A DNA stretch of 43,594 nucleotides from Prevotella sp. (GCA_017518935.1 JAFWTK010000145.1:1-43594); one strand, 5' to 3'; counted from the first letter of the stretch, positions 32,547-40,993 are shown. Numbers and translations are program-made. The notes: generated by a model not told the origin, from the letters alone.

Positions 32547-33569
32547 CTATCGCTTCGGTTTAATGTTCAGGTTCACGCCCAGCACATCTTCGCTGTCGAC
32601 GATGGTCCAACTGCTGCCTGGATAAACGCCAATAGTTCTCTCTGTGTCAAAACCCATCTCTTTCAGTTCCCTGATGACCTCGTCGCGGGCATCACCTACC
32701 TCAAAGCCTAAGTGATGAACACCCTGTCCATGTTTGTTGATAAACTCGCGGAAGGTGCTGGGGTTCTCGTCAATTTGGTGCAGTTCCAACACCCAGTTGC
32801 CCATATCGATGACGCACATCTGCAGATTGCAGGGCTTGTCGTCCTGACCACGATAAGTGTAGGGGTACTCCGCGTTGCTCTCCAGATGGTTTGTCCATAT
32901 CTCTGGCTCGGGCACGTTCAGCAAAAATGCCCAGGCCTTGGCAGCCTTGCGGATATCATTGACCACGATGGTCACCTGGATGAACTGCTCCTTCTTCAGC
33001 GGTGTGACCATAGCCTTCAATGTAGTGGTTGTATCAGCCTCCTGCTTGCCAGAAATATAACCTTTCATTTTCTCAATACCGTACTTAGCCACGACCAGAT
33101 CCTCTTCCGAATCGGCACCGCTGAAAGCAAAGGCCATCTTACAGCCTTCATGTTCATCATAGGCACCACCCACGAAACCGAGTTCGCCCATCATTTTCTG
33201 ATGGTCGGGATTACCGCTGTCGGCACCCGTGGCAATCACTTCTCCGCACTTAGACCATGCAATGGCAACCAGATTCCAGCCTTCCTTCTGGTTGGTCGGC
33301 GTACCCACAACCTTCATCTCACCAATCCAGTCATCCGTTTCGCCGTTGTTTAAAACCGAGGCCGTTGCTACGCCCTGAATACCCATCTCGATAGCCTTGG
33401 ATTTCATATCGTCCAAGGCTTTAACCAGTTTTTCTCTTAATTCTACATTTGTCATATTCTTATTTGATTTAGTTAAGTCACTCTCGCTCTTCGGTGAATT
33501 GCAGCCGAAGCACACTCCATAAAAAAGGAGCGCCAATAATGTCTTTGTGTTCACACTCAAATATCTCAC
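32547..33569 (-). CDS. GlcG/HbpS-like domain fused to a VOC (glyoxalase-fold) domain, probable lipoprotein
   Basis: The first domain (LREKLVKALDDMKSKAIEMG through GIEKM, with SKCGEVIATGADSGNPDHQKMM) matches the GlcG/HbpS/PduO-C family, which binds haem-like cofactors and often accompanies glycolate oxidase genes. The second (FIQVTIVVNDIRKAAKAWAFLL to VDSEDVLGVNLNIKPKR, with HHLGFEV) is a VOC metalloenzyme fold. A hydrophobic N-terminus ending in GCNS looks like a lipoprotein signal. I start at GTG 33569, because the longer frame begins at a TTG inside the promoter box; GTG 33554 is another choice, and a cytosolic start at ATG 33455 would drop the signal. It is the first gene of the seven-gene cluster. 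Confidence 0.7.
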   Translation of the reverse strand: MRYLSVNTKTLLALLFYGVCFGCNSPKSESDLTKSNKNMTNVELREKLVKALDDMKSKAIEMGIQGVATASVLNNGETDDWIGEMKVVGTPTNQKEGWNLVAIAWSKCGEVIATGADSGNPDHQKMMGELGFVGGAYDEHEGCKMAFAFSGADSEEDLVVAKYGIEKMKGYISGKQEADTTTTLKAMVTPLKKEQFIQVTIVVNDIRKAAKAWAFLLNVPEPEIWTNHLESNAEYPYTYRGQDDKPCNLQMCVIDMGNWVLELHQIDENPSTFREFINKHGQGVHHLGFEVGDARDEVIRELKEMGFDTERTIGVYPGSSWTIVDSEDVLGVNLNIKPKR

Positions 33570-33620
33570 AATCTTAGTCTTTTTGTTGGGGTTAATTATA
33601 AACAATCCTAAATATGAATG

Positions 33621-33628
33621 CAAATATA
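33621..33628 (-). promoter_or_regulatory. -7 promoter box of the seven-gene cluster (TATATTTG)
   Basis: TAnnTTTG on the minus strand followed by CAT. It is the only good box ahead of the cluster and lies about 51 bases before the GTG at 33569. Confidence 0.6.
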
Positions 33629-33650
33629 GTAATTAATCAACAATAATACG

Positions 33651-33658
33651 TAACTTTG
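33651..33658 (+). promoter_or_regulatory. -7 promoter box for the GH43 relic and DUF5597 glycosidase (TAACTTTG)
   Basis: TAnnTTTG followed by CCA, 27 bases before the ATG of the GH43 relic. It probably once drove the GH43 gene and now may drive the glycosidase 185 bases downstream. Confidence 0.55.
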
Positions 33659-33685
33659 CCATCAATTTTAATAAGAATTGTGAAT

Positions 33686-33836
<151 letters not shown>

Positions 33837-33843
33837 TTCATAT

Positions 33844-35454
33844 ATGAAGAAAATTATTTTGTTATTTCTTGCACTGGCAATAGCACTGACTGTTATGGCT
33901 GAAGACAGCAGTGAGCACCTGTCATCCTGGCTGTCTTCGTCGCCATGTCCCATACTCGGTGGGGAGTTGAGCAATTCTGCGGCTACATCAGTTGCCGACA
34001 TCGACGAGGTGATGCCACGAATGCGGGCATTGGGACTAAACACAGTACTTGTTCCTGCCTATTGGGAACTGATGGAACCAGTGGAGGGGCAGTTCGACTT
34101 CACGCTTATCGACCGCACCATCGACGTGGCACGGCGGGAGCAGTTGCACGTAGTGTTCCTTTGGTTCGGCGTGTGGAAGAACTCGATGTCATGCTATGCG
34201 CCTGGGTGGTTCAAGCAAGACTCTAAGCGGTTCCCTCGGGCGATGACAGCCGAGGGGAGGCAGATGGAGATAGCATCGTGTTTTAGCGATAACGTGTTGC
34301 AGGCAGACCTGATAGCATTTTCGGCACTCATGCGGCATATCCGTGAGAAAGACCCGCAGCGCGAGGTGGTCATCATGATGCAGATAGAAAATGAGATTGG
34401 TATGCTGGAGTCGGCACGCGACTATTCACCGCTGGCAGAAAAGGCATATCATAAAGAAAGGTGGGCAGAACGCTACGGCACCGATGAGTATGCCGACGAG
34501 AAGTTTATGGCGCTGTGCTATGCCCGCTACGTAGAGCATCTGGCCAAAACTGCCCGCGAGATTCACGATATGCCGCTCTACGTGAATGCTGCTATGAACA
34601 GTCGTGGACGCCGTCCTGGCGAATACCCGTCGGCAGGGCCATTGGCGCATCTCATCGACTTTTGGCATGAGGGCGCACCCAGCATTGATCTGCTCGCCCC
34701 TGATATCTACGATACAGGATTCAAGTCGTGGTGTGCACAATATGCAATGCCTTTGCGTCCGCAGGATGGAGGGCAAATAAAGAATCGGCTCTTTATCCCT
34801 GAAAGTCGCTGCTGCGAGAATAGCGGAGTCCGTGCACTTTATGCCTTCGGCGAGCATCAGGCTTTGGGTTTCTCACCCTTCGCCATCGACCAAGCAAGTC
34901 CTAAAGAAACGGAATCTGTAACGAAAGCCTACGCTTTATTACGGCAATTGGCAAATGGCAAATGGTTAAACAGTAAATTGTCTTGGGGATTACTCTTTGA
35001 CAAAACCGACCATGAGCGCATCATTAATGACGACGGTATCGTAATGACCTGTCATCATTATTTCACCCTCCCTTGGGATCCCCGTGCTACCAACGGCACC
35101 ACATGGCCTGAAGGCGGCGCCATGCTCATCCGTCTCAACAAATACGACTACCTTTTGGCTGGCAGCGGCGTAGTCATCGACTTCAAGACCCCAACTGAGA
35201 AGCAACAAGAGCAGCAAAAAACATTAGGTGAGGACGGTTTCGCAGAGGCAGGCGGAAGTACAGGCCAAAAATCAAACAAACGTTTCAACGGCAAACGCCT
35301 CGGCCTTCTTTCTGTCGATGAAGTTTCAATCGCTGATGACGGCACAATTCAATACCTCCGTCGCCATAACGGTGACCAGACCCATCAGGGCCGTCACGCC
35401 CGCATCGGCATTGGTGAGTGGAAAATCCTCCATATCAAACTCTACGAATATTAA
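33844..35454 (+). CDS. GH35-like beta-galactosidase family protein with DUF5597
   Basis: This 536-residue protein has a signal peptide (MKKIILLFLALAIALTVMAE). The GH-A barrel begins LGLNTVLVPAYWELMEPVEGQFDF, as in GH35/GH42 enzymes. The proton donor fits E184 in QIENEIG and the nucleophile E320 in LFIPES. Beyond residue 400 a beta-rich domain with GGAMLIRLNKYDYLLAGSGVVIDF and ends in YLRRHNGDQTHQGRHARIG matches DUF5597, which accompanies this group. Substrates in the group are beta-galactosides or related plant or mucin glycans; which applies here is unknown. It is transcribed from the box at 33651 across the GH43 relic, and ends 50 bases before the convergent peptidase gene. Confidence 0.85.
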   Translation: MKKIILLFLALAIALTVMAEDSSEHLSSWLSSSPCPILGGELSNSAATSVADIDEVMPRMRALGLNTVLVPAYWELMEPVEGQFDFTLIDRTIDVARREQLHVVFLWFGVWKNSMSCYAPGWFKQDSKRFPRAMTAEGRQMEIASCFSDNVLQADLIAFSALMRHIREKDPQREVVIMMQIENEIGMLESARDYSPLAEKAYHKERWAERYGTDEYADEKFMALCYARYVEHLAKTAREIHDMPLYVNAAMNSRGRRPGEYPSAGPLAHLIDFWHEGAPSIDLLAPDIYDTGFKSWCAQYAMPLRPQDGGQIKNRLFIPESRCCENSGVRALYAFGEHQALGFSPFAIDQASPKETESVTKAYALLRQLANGKWLNSKLSWGLLFDKTDHERIINDDGIVMTCHHYFTLPWDPRATNGTTWPEGGAMLIRLNKYDYLLAGSGVVIDFKTPTEKQQEQQKTLGEDGFAEAGGSTGQKSNKRFNGKRLGLLSVDEVSIADDGTIQYLRRHNGDQTHQGRHARIGIGEWKILHIKLYEY

Positions 35455-35468
35455 CAACCCAGTATAAA

Positions 35469-35543
35469 ATGACAGAAATACAAACTTTGAAAGGACACAA
35501 GGTTTTACTGGTGCCCCTGAAAGGGCTTTGCGTTTGCGAGTGA
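35469..35543 (+). other. 24-codon orphan frame, possible truncated gene start
   Basis: ATG at 35469 opens MTEIQTLKGHKVLLVPLKG and ends in LCVCE with a TGA at 35541. It has protein-like composition but runs into the 3' end of the convergent M28 peptidase gene, overlapping it by 39 bases. It may be the cut-off start of a lost gene or chance. No family recognised. Confidence 0.25.
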
Positions 35544-37028
35544 GAGTCCCACGCTAAACATCATATTCGTATTTGCCAGTGTACCGCTCAAATCCCAGTC
35601 GTCGCGATACTCGTCCGATGGTTTATGATACCACTCGGGCTTTACGTCGTTCTCTACCACGATTGCTCTCACGCCCTTCTTTACAAAATTATAATGGTCT
35701 GAGCGGAAGAACCAGCCGTCGCTGTTGTCATCGTCGAACACGATACCCCTACCCTGTGCCGCAGCAGCGGCCATGTAATAATCGTCAAGGTCGCTCTCGC
35801 CACCGCCCAGAATCGTTACGTTCTGTGTATACTCTGAGGGACCGATGCTCTCAAAGTTCAAACAAGCCGCGGTCTTTTCCATTGCGATAGCAGGATGGTT
35901 GCAGTAATACTCAGAGCCGAAGAGTCCACTCTCCTCAGACGATGGGAACAAGAAAAGTACACTTCTGCGGGGTGCCTTCGGCAATGCTTTCATTTTCTTG
36001 GCCACCAGCAAGGCCGCAGCCATCCCCGAGGCATTATCAGCCGCACCGTTATAGATAGAGTCGCCCTGAGCATCAGGCTTGCCGATACCCAGATGGTCCC
36101 AATGGGCGTTCATCACCACCACCTCGTCAGGCATATCCGTTCCTCTCACGATGCCACCCACATTGCGTGTCTGCTCGATGTGGTACGATATCCCCATCCT
36201 TACATCGCCCTTTACCTTTAGCGAGAGGCTCTTAAACCCAGGTTTCTTAGCCTCTGCCAACGCCTTGTCCATATCCATGCCAGCAGCGGCAAACAACTTG
36301 CGCGCACCCGCTTCGTGTAGCCAACCATTAATGCCCAATTCGTCAGCATTACGGGTATCAGGGTTATAAAGGGCAAGATTATTCTCCAAATGCCCATTCA
36401 CACACACGTGCCAACCATAACTTGCCGCCTCGGTATTATGCAATACCAGACATCCGGCAGCCCCCTGTCTTCTCGCCTCTTCAAACTTATATGTCCAGCG
36501 ACCATAGTAAGTCATGTTGCGCCCTCTGAACAGGTTTGCATCGTAATAGCCTGGATCGTTTACCATCGCGATAACGACCTTGCCCTTTACGTCGATGTCT
36601 TTGTAGTCATCCCAGCCATACTCTGGGGCATGGATACCAAAACCGACAAACACATATTCCGCCTTTGGAATCACCACCTTATCCGTGGCACGGGCCGTCC
36701 ATACCACCACATCGTCGGGATAGCGCAGTTCGGCCTTCCCATTGCCTTTTACCGATAACTTATTGTCCTGAGGCTTTGCCGTAACTGCTATTATGTCGAA
36801 GGGCTGATACCAACTGCCATCGAAAGCAGGCTCCAGCCCCAATGTCTCAAGTTGCTGGGTCAGATATTTAACAGTTTTGTCCTCGTATGGTGTCATCGGC
36901 TTGCGCCCGCCAAACTCGTCAGCGGCTATCACCTTAATCCAGTTTCTCAACAATTGTTCGTCGTTCTCCTGAGCCTTGGCACCTACGCTCATCACGACCA
37001 TCATTAATAAAACAACTATCTTCTTCAT
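35505..37028 (-). CDS. Exported M28-family metallopeptidase with PA-like insertion
   Basis: This 507-residue protein has a signal peptide (MKKIVVLLMMVVMSVGAKAQ). Between about residues 90 and 260 is a protease-associated-type insertion (VFVGFGIHAPEYGWDDYKDIDVKGKVVIAMVNDPG). The di-zinc core has MNAHWDHLG, NGAADNASGMAAALL, SSEESGLFGS and FRSDHYNFVKKGV. The fourth metal position, usually an aspartate in an NLDM-type motif, reads LNFESIG, so a glutamate may stand in. It probably works as an aminopeptidase in the periplasm or outside. Its start overlaps the YARHG gene stop by four bases (ATGA), indicating coupling. Confidence 0.88.
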   Translation of the reverse strand: MKKIVVLLMMVVMSVGAKAQENDEQLLRNWIKVIAADEFGGRKPMTPYEDKTVKYLTQQLETLGLEPAFDGSWYQPFDIIAVTAKPQDNKLSVKGNGKAELRYPDDVVVWTARATDKVVIPKAEYVFVGFGIHAPEYGWDDYKDIDVKGKVVIAMVNDPGYYDANLFRGRNMTYYGRWTYKFEEARRQGAAGCLVLHNTEAASYGWHVCVNGHLENNLALYNPDTRNADELGINGWLHEAGARKLFAAAGMDMDKALAEAKKPGFKSLSLKVKGDVRMGISYHIEQTRNVGGIVRGTDMPDEVVVMNAHWDHLGIGKPDAQGDSIYNGAADNASGMAAALLVAKKMKALPKAPRRSVLFLFPSSEESGLFGSEYYCNHPAIAMEKTAACLNFESIGPSEYTQNVTILGGGESDLDDYYMAAAAAQGRGIVFDDDNSDGWFFRSDHYNFVKKGVRAIVVENDVKPEWYHKPSDEYRDDWDLSGTLANTNMMFSVGLSLANAKPFQGHQ

Positions 37029-38011
37029 TGGGGCCTGTTTTTTGCATTGCCGGATTCCTTTGCTTCCATTTGTTGGATGAGTTCAACGTTCAACTGTTCG
37101 ACGAACGACAGTTTGATATCATCACTCGATGCTACAGGCTTGTACCAAGGCTCATTGCCAAAATACTCCTGCAGATCCTTCGATTTGAACCGGTAGCCAT
37201 GACGGGCAAGGATCGTGTTACGCATGATTCGGCGCATGGTATCGTCAAAAAATCTGAACTGATGATCATTAAGCAGTGTTGTGCTGGCAAAGAAGAAACG
37301 TCCTGTATCGGGGTCGCTCTCGGCAAAGTCGTACTCGGCACCGTTGCGTTTCCATTCCCAGGGCGTAGCACCCGATTCTGTATTGACGGAGTAGAGATGG
37401 AAGCCCTTCAAAGTCGGCTTCACCTCCCATGTGCCCTCCAGTTTGTTAGCAGATCCCTCTACGTGATGGATGGTAATGTGACCCGTTACACGTCCGTTGA
37501 AAGTAATGACCTCATAGGGGAAGAGGGTGTCATCGAAACTCAGAGCATCCCACTTCCAACGGATGGGCAACTCGACCTCATTCTCCTCCTCCATCACATA
37601 TTCGCCCATCATCATGTTTTTCCAGCGGGATTCGTTCAGTTTCTTAGCATCCCACTCTTCTTCGCCAGACATGACCGCCGCCAGACGGTTGTTGTCATCG
37701 TAGAAACAGAGTACATCCCAGCCTTCAGCCTTCTTATGGCGTACGATAGTGCCGACACCATAAATGTTCACGCGGTCATGCGTACCATTGTCTGTGCGAT
37801 AGACATAGTGATTCTTATTCACCTCTTTGACATAACGCAGTATTAATTCATGCTCTTCGCCCTCGTCCATTGCCTCCATCACCACACCCTTGTTCTCGAT
37901 GTTACGTGCTGTGAAGGTAATCTGTCCGTTATACCAGTGAAGGCCTTCGTTAATCTGCGCCTGTGCCGTTATCCCAGCACCGAGCATCAGCAAAAAAACA
38001 AATCTTTTCAT
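37025..38011 (-). CDS. Exported protein with C-terminal YARHG domain
   Basis: This 328-residue protein has a signal peptide (MKRFVFLLMLGAGITAQAQ). The last 60 residues carry RNTILARHGYRFKSKDLQEYFGNEPWYKP, the YARHG domain, an extracellular module of uncertain role named for its tyrosine-alanine-arginine-histidine-glycine core. The rest is beta-rich with many charged and tryptophan residues (WYNGQITFTARNIENKG, FNGRVTGHITIHHVEGSANKLEGTW) and is not recognised. The promoter box TAATTTTG lies 22 bases upstream. The peptidase gene is translationally coupled behind it, so the two probably act together. Confidence 0.8.
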   Translation of the reverse strand: MKRFVFLLMLGAGITAQAQINEGLHWYNGQITFTARNIENKGVVMEAMDEGEEHELILRYVKEVNKNHYVYRTDNGTHDRVNIYGVGTIVRHKKAEGWDVLCFYDDNNRLAAVMSGEEEWDAKKLNESRWKNMMMGEYVMEEENEVELPIRWKWDALSFDDTLFPYEVITFNGRVTGHITIHHVEGSANKLEGTWEVKPTLKGFHLYSVNTESGATPWEWKRNGAEYDFAESDPDTGRFFFASTTLLNDHQFRFFDDTMRRIMRNTILARHGYRFKSKDLQEYFGNEPWYKPVASSDDIKLSFVEQLNVELIQQMEAKESGNAKNRPQ

Positions 38012-38033
38012 CTTATATAATTATATACCGCTG

Positions 38034-38041
38034 CAAAATTA
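38034..38041 (-). promoter_or_regulatory. -7 promoter box of the YARHG-peptidase pair (TAATTTTG)
   Basis: TAnnTTTG on the minus strand followed by CAG, 22 bases before the ATG at 38011. Confidence 0.65.
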
Positions 38042-38208
38042 GGAAAAAAAAGCAAGAAAAACAAGAAAAAAGCGAAATAATGATCCCATTGGGGGCGGCC
38101 AAAATCGAATGCCCCGAATTTGCCGTTTTCACAATTATGTGTCATTGTCAAATTTCCTAAACTATTTTAATAATTTCTGCAAAAACAGCAAATTTGTGGC
38201 AAATTAAG

Positions 38209-38216
38209 TAACTTTG
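38209..38216 (+). promoter_or_regulatory. -7 promoter box of the small lipoprotein gene (TAACTTTG)
   Basis: TAnnTTTG followed by CAC. The gene start at 38273 has an unusually good Shine-Dalgarno-like GGAGGAA eight bases upstream. The space from 38042 to 38208 holds no gene; a weak GGGGC...GCCCC pair lies near 38091-38116. Confidence 0.6.
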
Positions 38217-38272
38217 CACTTAGTTTTAATATGTTTTGTGATATGATTGACCGGAGAATTGGAGGAAGTAAA

Positions 38273-38677
38273 ATGAAGTATATTGCTTTTACATTTGTAT
38301 TTATAGCCTTGTTTTTATGCTCATGCCGTAATAATAAGGCTGATGTGGTGCCGTCCTCAGATGTTCAGACGGAAAACACACTGCGAACCATTACGGAAGA
38401 AATGGCTTACGAGGGCGTGAATAATTATTGCCATAAGGAATATGACTGGAGCATAGCAAAGGACAACCCAGACATCATGTATCTTACTATGGGTGAAGAG
38501 ACGGACTCTTCATATCAAGTTGTATTCCGCAGTTACACAGGTTCCTTTGTGCATTTCTATGTCAATAAGACAAGTGGCACAACAAGAATGGTGGAGAAAG
38601 TACCACACCTCAATGTCGAGGAAGAAACTGGAACTATCAACTTATTTGATTTTTTAGAGAAACAACAATCTGAGTAA
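38273..38677 (+). CDS. Small lipoprotein of unknown function
   Basis: This 134-residue protein starts MKYIAFTFVFIALFLCSCRNN, a lipoprotein signal with lipobox LCSC. The mature part is acidic and unremarkable, with EEMAYEGVNNYCHKEYDWSIAKDNP and a beta-rich segment YQVVFRSYTGSFVHFYVNKTSGT. I recognise no domain. ATG at 38273 is chosen over an in-frame ATG at 38231 because the signal peptide begins there and a GGAGG ribosome-binding-like site precedes it, a rarity in this window. It converges on the rhodanese gene with a 58-base gap. Confidence 0.7.
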   Translation: MKYIAFTFVFIALFLCSCRNNKADVVPSSDVQTENTLRTITEEMAYEGVNNYCHKEYDWSIAKDNPDIMYLTMGEETDSSYQVVFRSYTGSFVHFYVNKTSGTTRMVEKVPHLNVEEETGTINLFDFLEKQQSE

Positions 38678-38690
38678 GTTTAACTCATCG

Positions 38691-38704
38691 CGACGATATC
38701 GTCG
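38691..38704. terminator. Palindrome CGACGATATCGTCG between convergent genes
   Basis: A perfect 14-base palindrome sits between the lipoprotein and rhodanese genes. It could fold as a five-base stem with a four-base loop, serving as a weak shared terminator, or could be a protein-binding site. There is no strong T run. Confidence 0.35.
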
Positions 38705-38735
38705 GACTGGTATTTGTTCATGCAGGCCACAGGAG

Positions 38736-39674
38736 TTATTTGGCGTTAGTGAATATCAAAGGTTTGATTTCATTCTCAAAGATGCCTTTCTCAACGATTC
38801 TGTAGTGTGGACGATTTGCCTCGCGATATTCGGGAGAATGGCTGATAGCATATTTTCCGACGGAGAGGATGCTATCGATATAAGCACGGTCTTGCTCGTA
38901 GTTTGACAGATTGAGTTCCATCTGGTCAATCGTACCAATAATTTCATGCCATCTGTCGCGCCATGACTCTACCGTTGGACGCTTCTCTGAATTTGCGCTA
39001 CGGATAAAAGCATCGAGTAGCATATCTTCCGTTATCAGATTCTCTTTGATAGTCCTAATGCTGACACGGACATACTGGCCATTAACACCGCATGGCTCAT
39101 AATACCAGGGCATCAGGTCATCAAGACTGGTCGTTTGTAACTCTTCATCAAGATACGCCTTAACCCGTTGCTTATCTGATACAAGATGCTCGGCTCCCAT
39201 ATAATCCTGAAAGCATGACTTGTAGATGTCGAGCAGACGGGATTTCGGATAGGTCTTTAACTGCTGATTGACGAATTCCTGTATGTCTTGTGCCGAAGAA
39301 TAGACAGGCATCCCGGCATCTTTCCATGCCAAAATGCCACCTTTGAGATTTACACATTTATAACCGACCTCTGCCAGTTTCCCTGCAGCATTAGCAGAAC
39401 GACGGCCACTGCGGCAATAGATGGCGATGGTCTTATCCTTCGGCAGTTTTACCTTGGCCTGCTCCAGGAAGTCGCTTTGGAACTGGTCGATAAGGATTGC
39501 TCCCTTGATATGCCCTTCGGCAAACTCATCGGCTTTCCGCACATCGAGAACCATCACATTGGAGTCTGCAATCAATTCGGCAAACTCCTTCACTTCCATG
39601 TTTTCAAAATTCTGTTGGCCACAGGCAGTAGTTAGCCCAAGTGTTGCAAATATGCAAGTCAAGAACTTCTCCAT
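38736..39674 (-). CDS. Rhodanese-domain lipoprotein with an extra C-terminal domain
   Basis: The protein has 312 residues with lipobox-like TAC at 16-18. The rhodanese domain (about 22-125) has the catalytic loop IYCRSGRRSANAAGKL with cysteine 87, and VMVLDVRKADEFAEGHIKGAILI. It would transfer sulfur or act as a persulfide or redox protein in the envelope. The second half, with LLDIYKSCFQDYMGAEHLVSDKQRVKAYLDEEL, is a region I have seen in other Bacteroidota exported proteins but cannot name. The promoter box TACCTTTG lies at 39714-39721, 39 bases before the ATG. Rhodanese call firm; C-domain unknown. Confidence 0.85.
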   Translation of the reverse strand: MEKFLTCIFATLGLTTACGQQNFENMEVKEFAELIADSNVMVLDVRKADEFAEGHIKGAILIDQFQSDFLEQAKVKLPKDKTIAIYCRSGRRSANAAGKLAEVGYKCVNLKGGILAWKDAGMPVYSSAQDIQEFVNQQLKTYPKSRLLDIYKSCFQDYMGAEHLVSDKQRVKAYLDEELQTTSLDDLMPWYYEPCGVNGQYVRVSIRTIKENLITEDMLLDAFIRSANSEKRPTVESWRDRWHEIIGTIDQMELNLSNYEQDRAYIDSILSVGKYAISHSPEYREANRPHYRIVEKGIFENEIKPLIFTNAK

Positions 39675-39713
39675 ATATTCATTTCATTGATACCTTATTT
39701 GACTTTTACATTG

Positions 39714-39721
39714 CAAAGGTA
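39714..39721 (-). promoter_or_regulatory. -7 promoter box of the rhodanese gene (TACCTTTG)
   Basis: TAnnTTTG on the minus strand followed by CAA, 39 bases before the ATG at 39674. Confidence 0.6.
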
Positions 39722-39872
39722 CACACTATTTTCGAAATACAATACAAAAAAGCGAAAAAACTAATCAGGAGGCAAATTACATTTATTTGGGCTTGGGAGA
39801 AGAAGTCGGCCAATCAAAATGCATATTAATCGGACATATAGTTCGTACGTTAAGGACTCCCATGAGTTCAAC

Positions 39873-40037
39873 TTAACTTATTCCAAGGCCGTTCATGTAA
39901 ACATCAAAACGATGATTATCATCGCTGAGATATGGTATTTTCTGATCTACTGAACGCTCAGCATCCTCCTTACGTTTACCAATGACAGCATCTGCCTCAT
40001 TGAAAAGGAGGATCGAAAGGTCATGCGCCCCAACCAA
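39873..40037 (-). pseudogene. Relic of an AAA+ ATPase gene
   Basis: Reading leftward, about 54 open codons include LSILLFNEADAVIGKRKEDAE and RSVDQ, matching the Walker B and sensor region of a Bacteroidota AAA+ ATPase (LLFNEADAxxGKR...AERAVD). After that the sequence departs from the family and stops at 39873-39875. The Walker A half and the remainder are missing, and a stop lies just upstream at 40038-40040, so this is a fragment. It is in a 648-base stretch with no intact gene (39,675-40,322). Confidence 0.6.
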
Positions 40038-40051
40038 TTATTCATGATAAC

Positions 40052-40322
40052 ATGCGCACACCCCTTTGTTGGGTGCTTCGCTCAGAGAGAGAACTGAAAG
40101 AGCATGAACAGTGGATACTTCAAAGCGGCAGAGTATGCGTTATCGAGGCTTACAACAGCTGACATCAACTACCTAAACGTCAAAAAACTAAATATTTAGT
40201 AACTTTGAGGGAATTTATGTTTTTTTTGCAGCGTAATTTGAGTAAAACTGAAACAAGTTTTGAGTAAAGGTAGTTCCCTTTAAGCGGACTGGGAGTCCCC
40301 CTCAAGAGAGAAGTGATAAGTT
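40052..40322 (+). other. Gene-free stretch with short overlapping frames before the DUF418 relic
   Basis: Two overlapping frames, 40052-40162 (36 codons) and 40104-40199 (31 codons, MNSGYFKAAEYALSRLTTAD), have protein-like pieces but no family I know. A TAACTTTG box at 40199-40206 precedes a 16-codon frame. GGACTGGGAGTCC at about 40288-40300 is a small inverted repeat. These look like debris of lost genes rather than working elements. Confidence 0.3.
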
Positions 40323-40799
40323 ATGAAAAAGGACAAGTTCATTGAGATACTGGCCCGACGAAGTGTCTCGCTATTCCTGCGCCGCATGCTGATACTGGCC
40401 TGCATCGGCTTCTGCCATCTGATGTTTATCTGGAGCGGCGATATCCTGTTGCTCTATGCTGTGAGCGTCATTCCCATGTCGTTCAGTTATATCGCGGTGG
40501 TCTGTCTGCTATTCCTAAAGCGTCCCACTTGGCTCACCCCTCTTGGGTTGCCCGGACGGATGGCGCTGACATGCTACATCATGCAGTCGGTGATAGGCGC
40601 CATCTTGTTCTACGGCTTGGGATTCGGACTTGGCACCACCTTCGGCCTCATCACCATCGAACTGACGGCTGTCATCGTCTTCCTCTTCCAGATAGCCGTC
40701 TGCAAGTTGTGGCTTCACTATTTCCGCTTCGGCCCGCTCGAGTGGATCTGGCGCATGCTTACCTACGGCCGCTACTTCCCCATCAGCAGGTCTGCCTGA
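40323..40799 (+). pseudogene. DUF418 membrane protein with large in-frame internal deletion
   Basis: The 158 residues join two distant parts of the DUF418 family, normally about 400 residues. RRMLILACIGFCHLMFIWSGDILLLYAV belongs to the first third, and GRMALTCYIMQSVIGAILFYGLGFGLG through FRFGPLEWIWRMLTYGRYFPI is the complete family C-terminus. Only about 20 residues separate them where roughly 170 are expected, and the usual N-terminal 60 residues are also missing. The frame is intact, so a shortened four- or five-helix membrane protein could still be made, but loss of function is likelier. Its first 20 bases nearly match those of the lipoprotein gene at 40994. Confidence 0.65.
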
Positions 40800-40802
40800 G
40801 TT

Positions 40803-40943
40803 ATGACAAAGCATGACCGATAATACTACGAACTGACCAACGGCATGTTCATCATCGTGAAGTACTTGTTGTACTTACCCATAATCTTATACCGTTTCAA
40901 TCTTAATATTACTAATATTTCTCAAAACATCATGCAAAGATAG
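40803..40943 (+). pseudogene. Broken small frame after the DUF418 relic
   Basis: ATG at 40803 reads MTKHDR, then TAA at 40821, and the same frame continues YYELTNGMFIIVKYLLYLPIIL and on to TAG at 40941. The hydrophobic stretch looks like a real membrane helix, so this may be a small membrane protein gene with an in-frame stop. ATG at 40845 could start a 32-residue remnant. No family recognised. Confidence 0.35.
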
Positions 40944-40964
40944 TGATTTTATGGCAATTATGAG

Positions 40965-40972
40965 TACTTTTG
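40965..40972 (+). promoter_or_regulatory. -7 promoter box of the lipoprotein gene at 40994 (TACTTTTG)
   Basis: TAnnTTTG followed by CAG, 21 bases before the ATG at 40994. The longest reading frame would start at a TTG inside this box and is therefore not used. Confidence 0.6.
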
Positions 40973-40993
40973 CAGAGATATTTAAGTGTATTT

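Noticed and set aside
38091..38116. GGGGC...GCCCC pair near 38,091-38,116 as a terminator
   Set aside because: Stem of only five bases with a long loop and no T run, located between two divergent promoters where a terminator is not expected.
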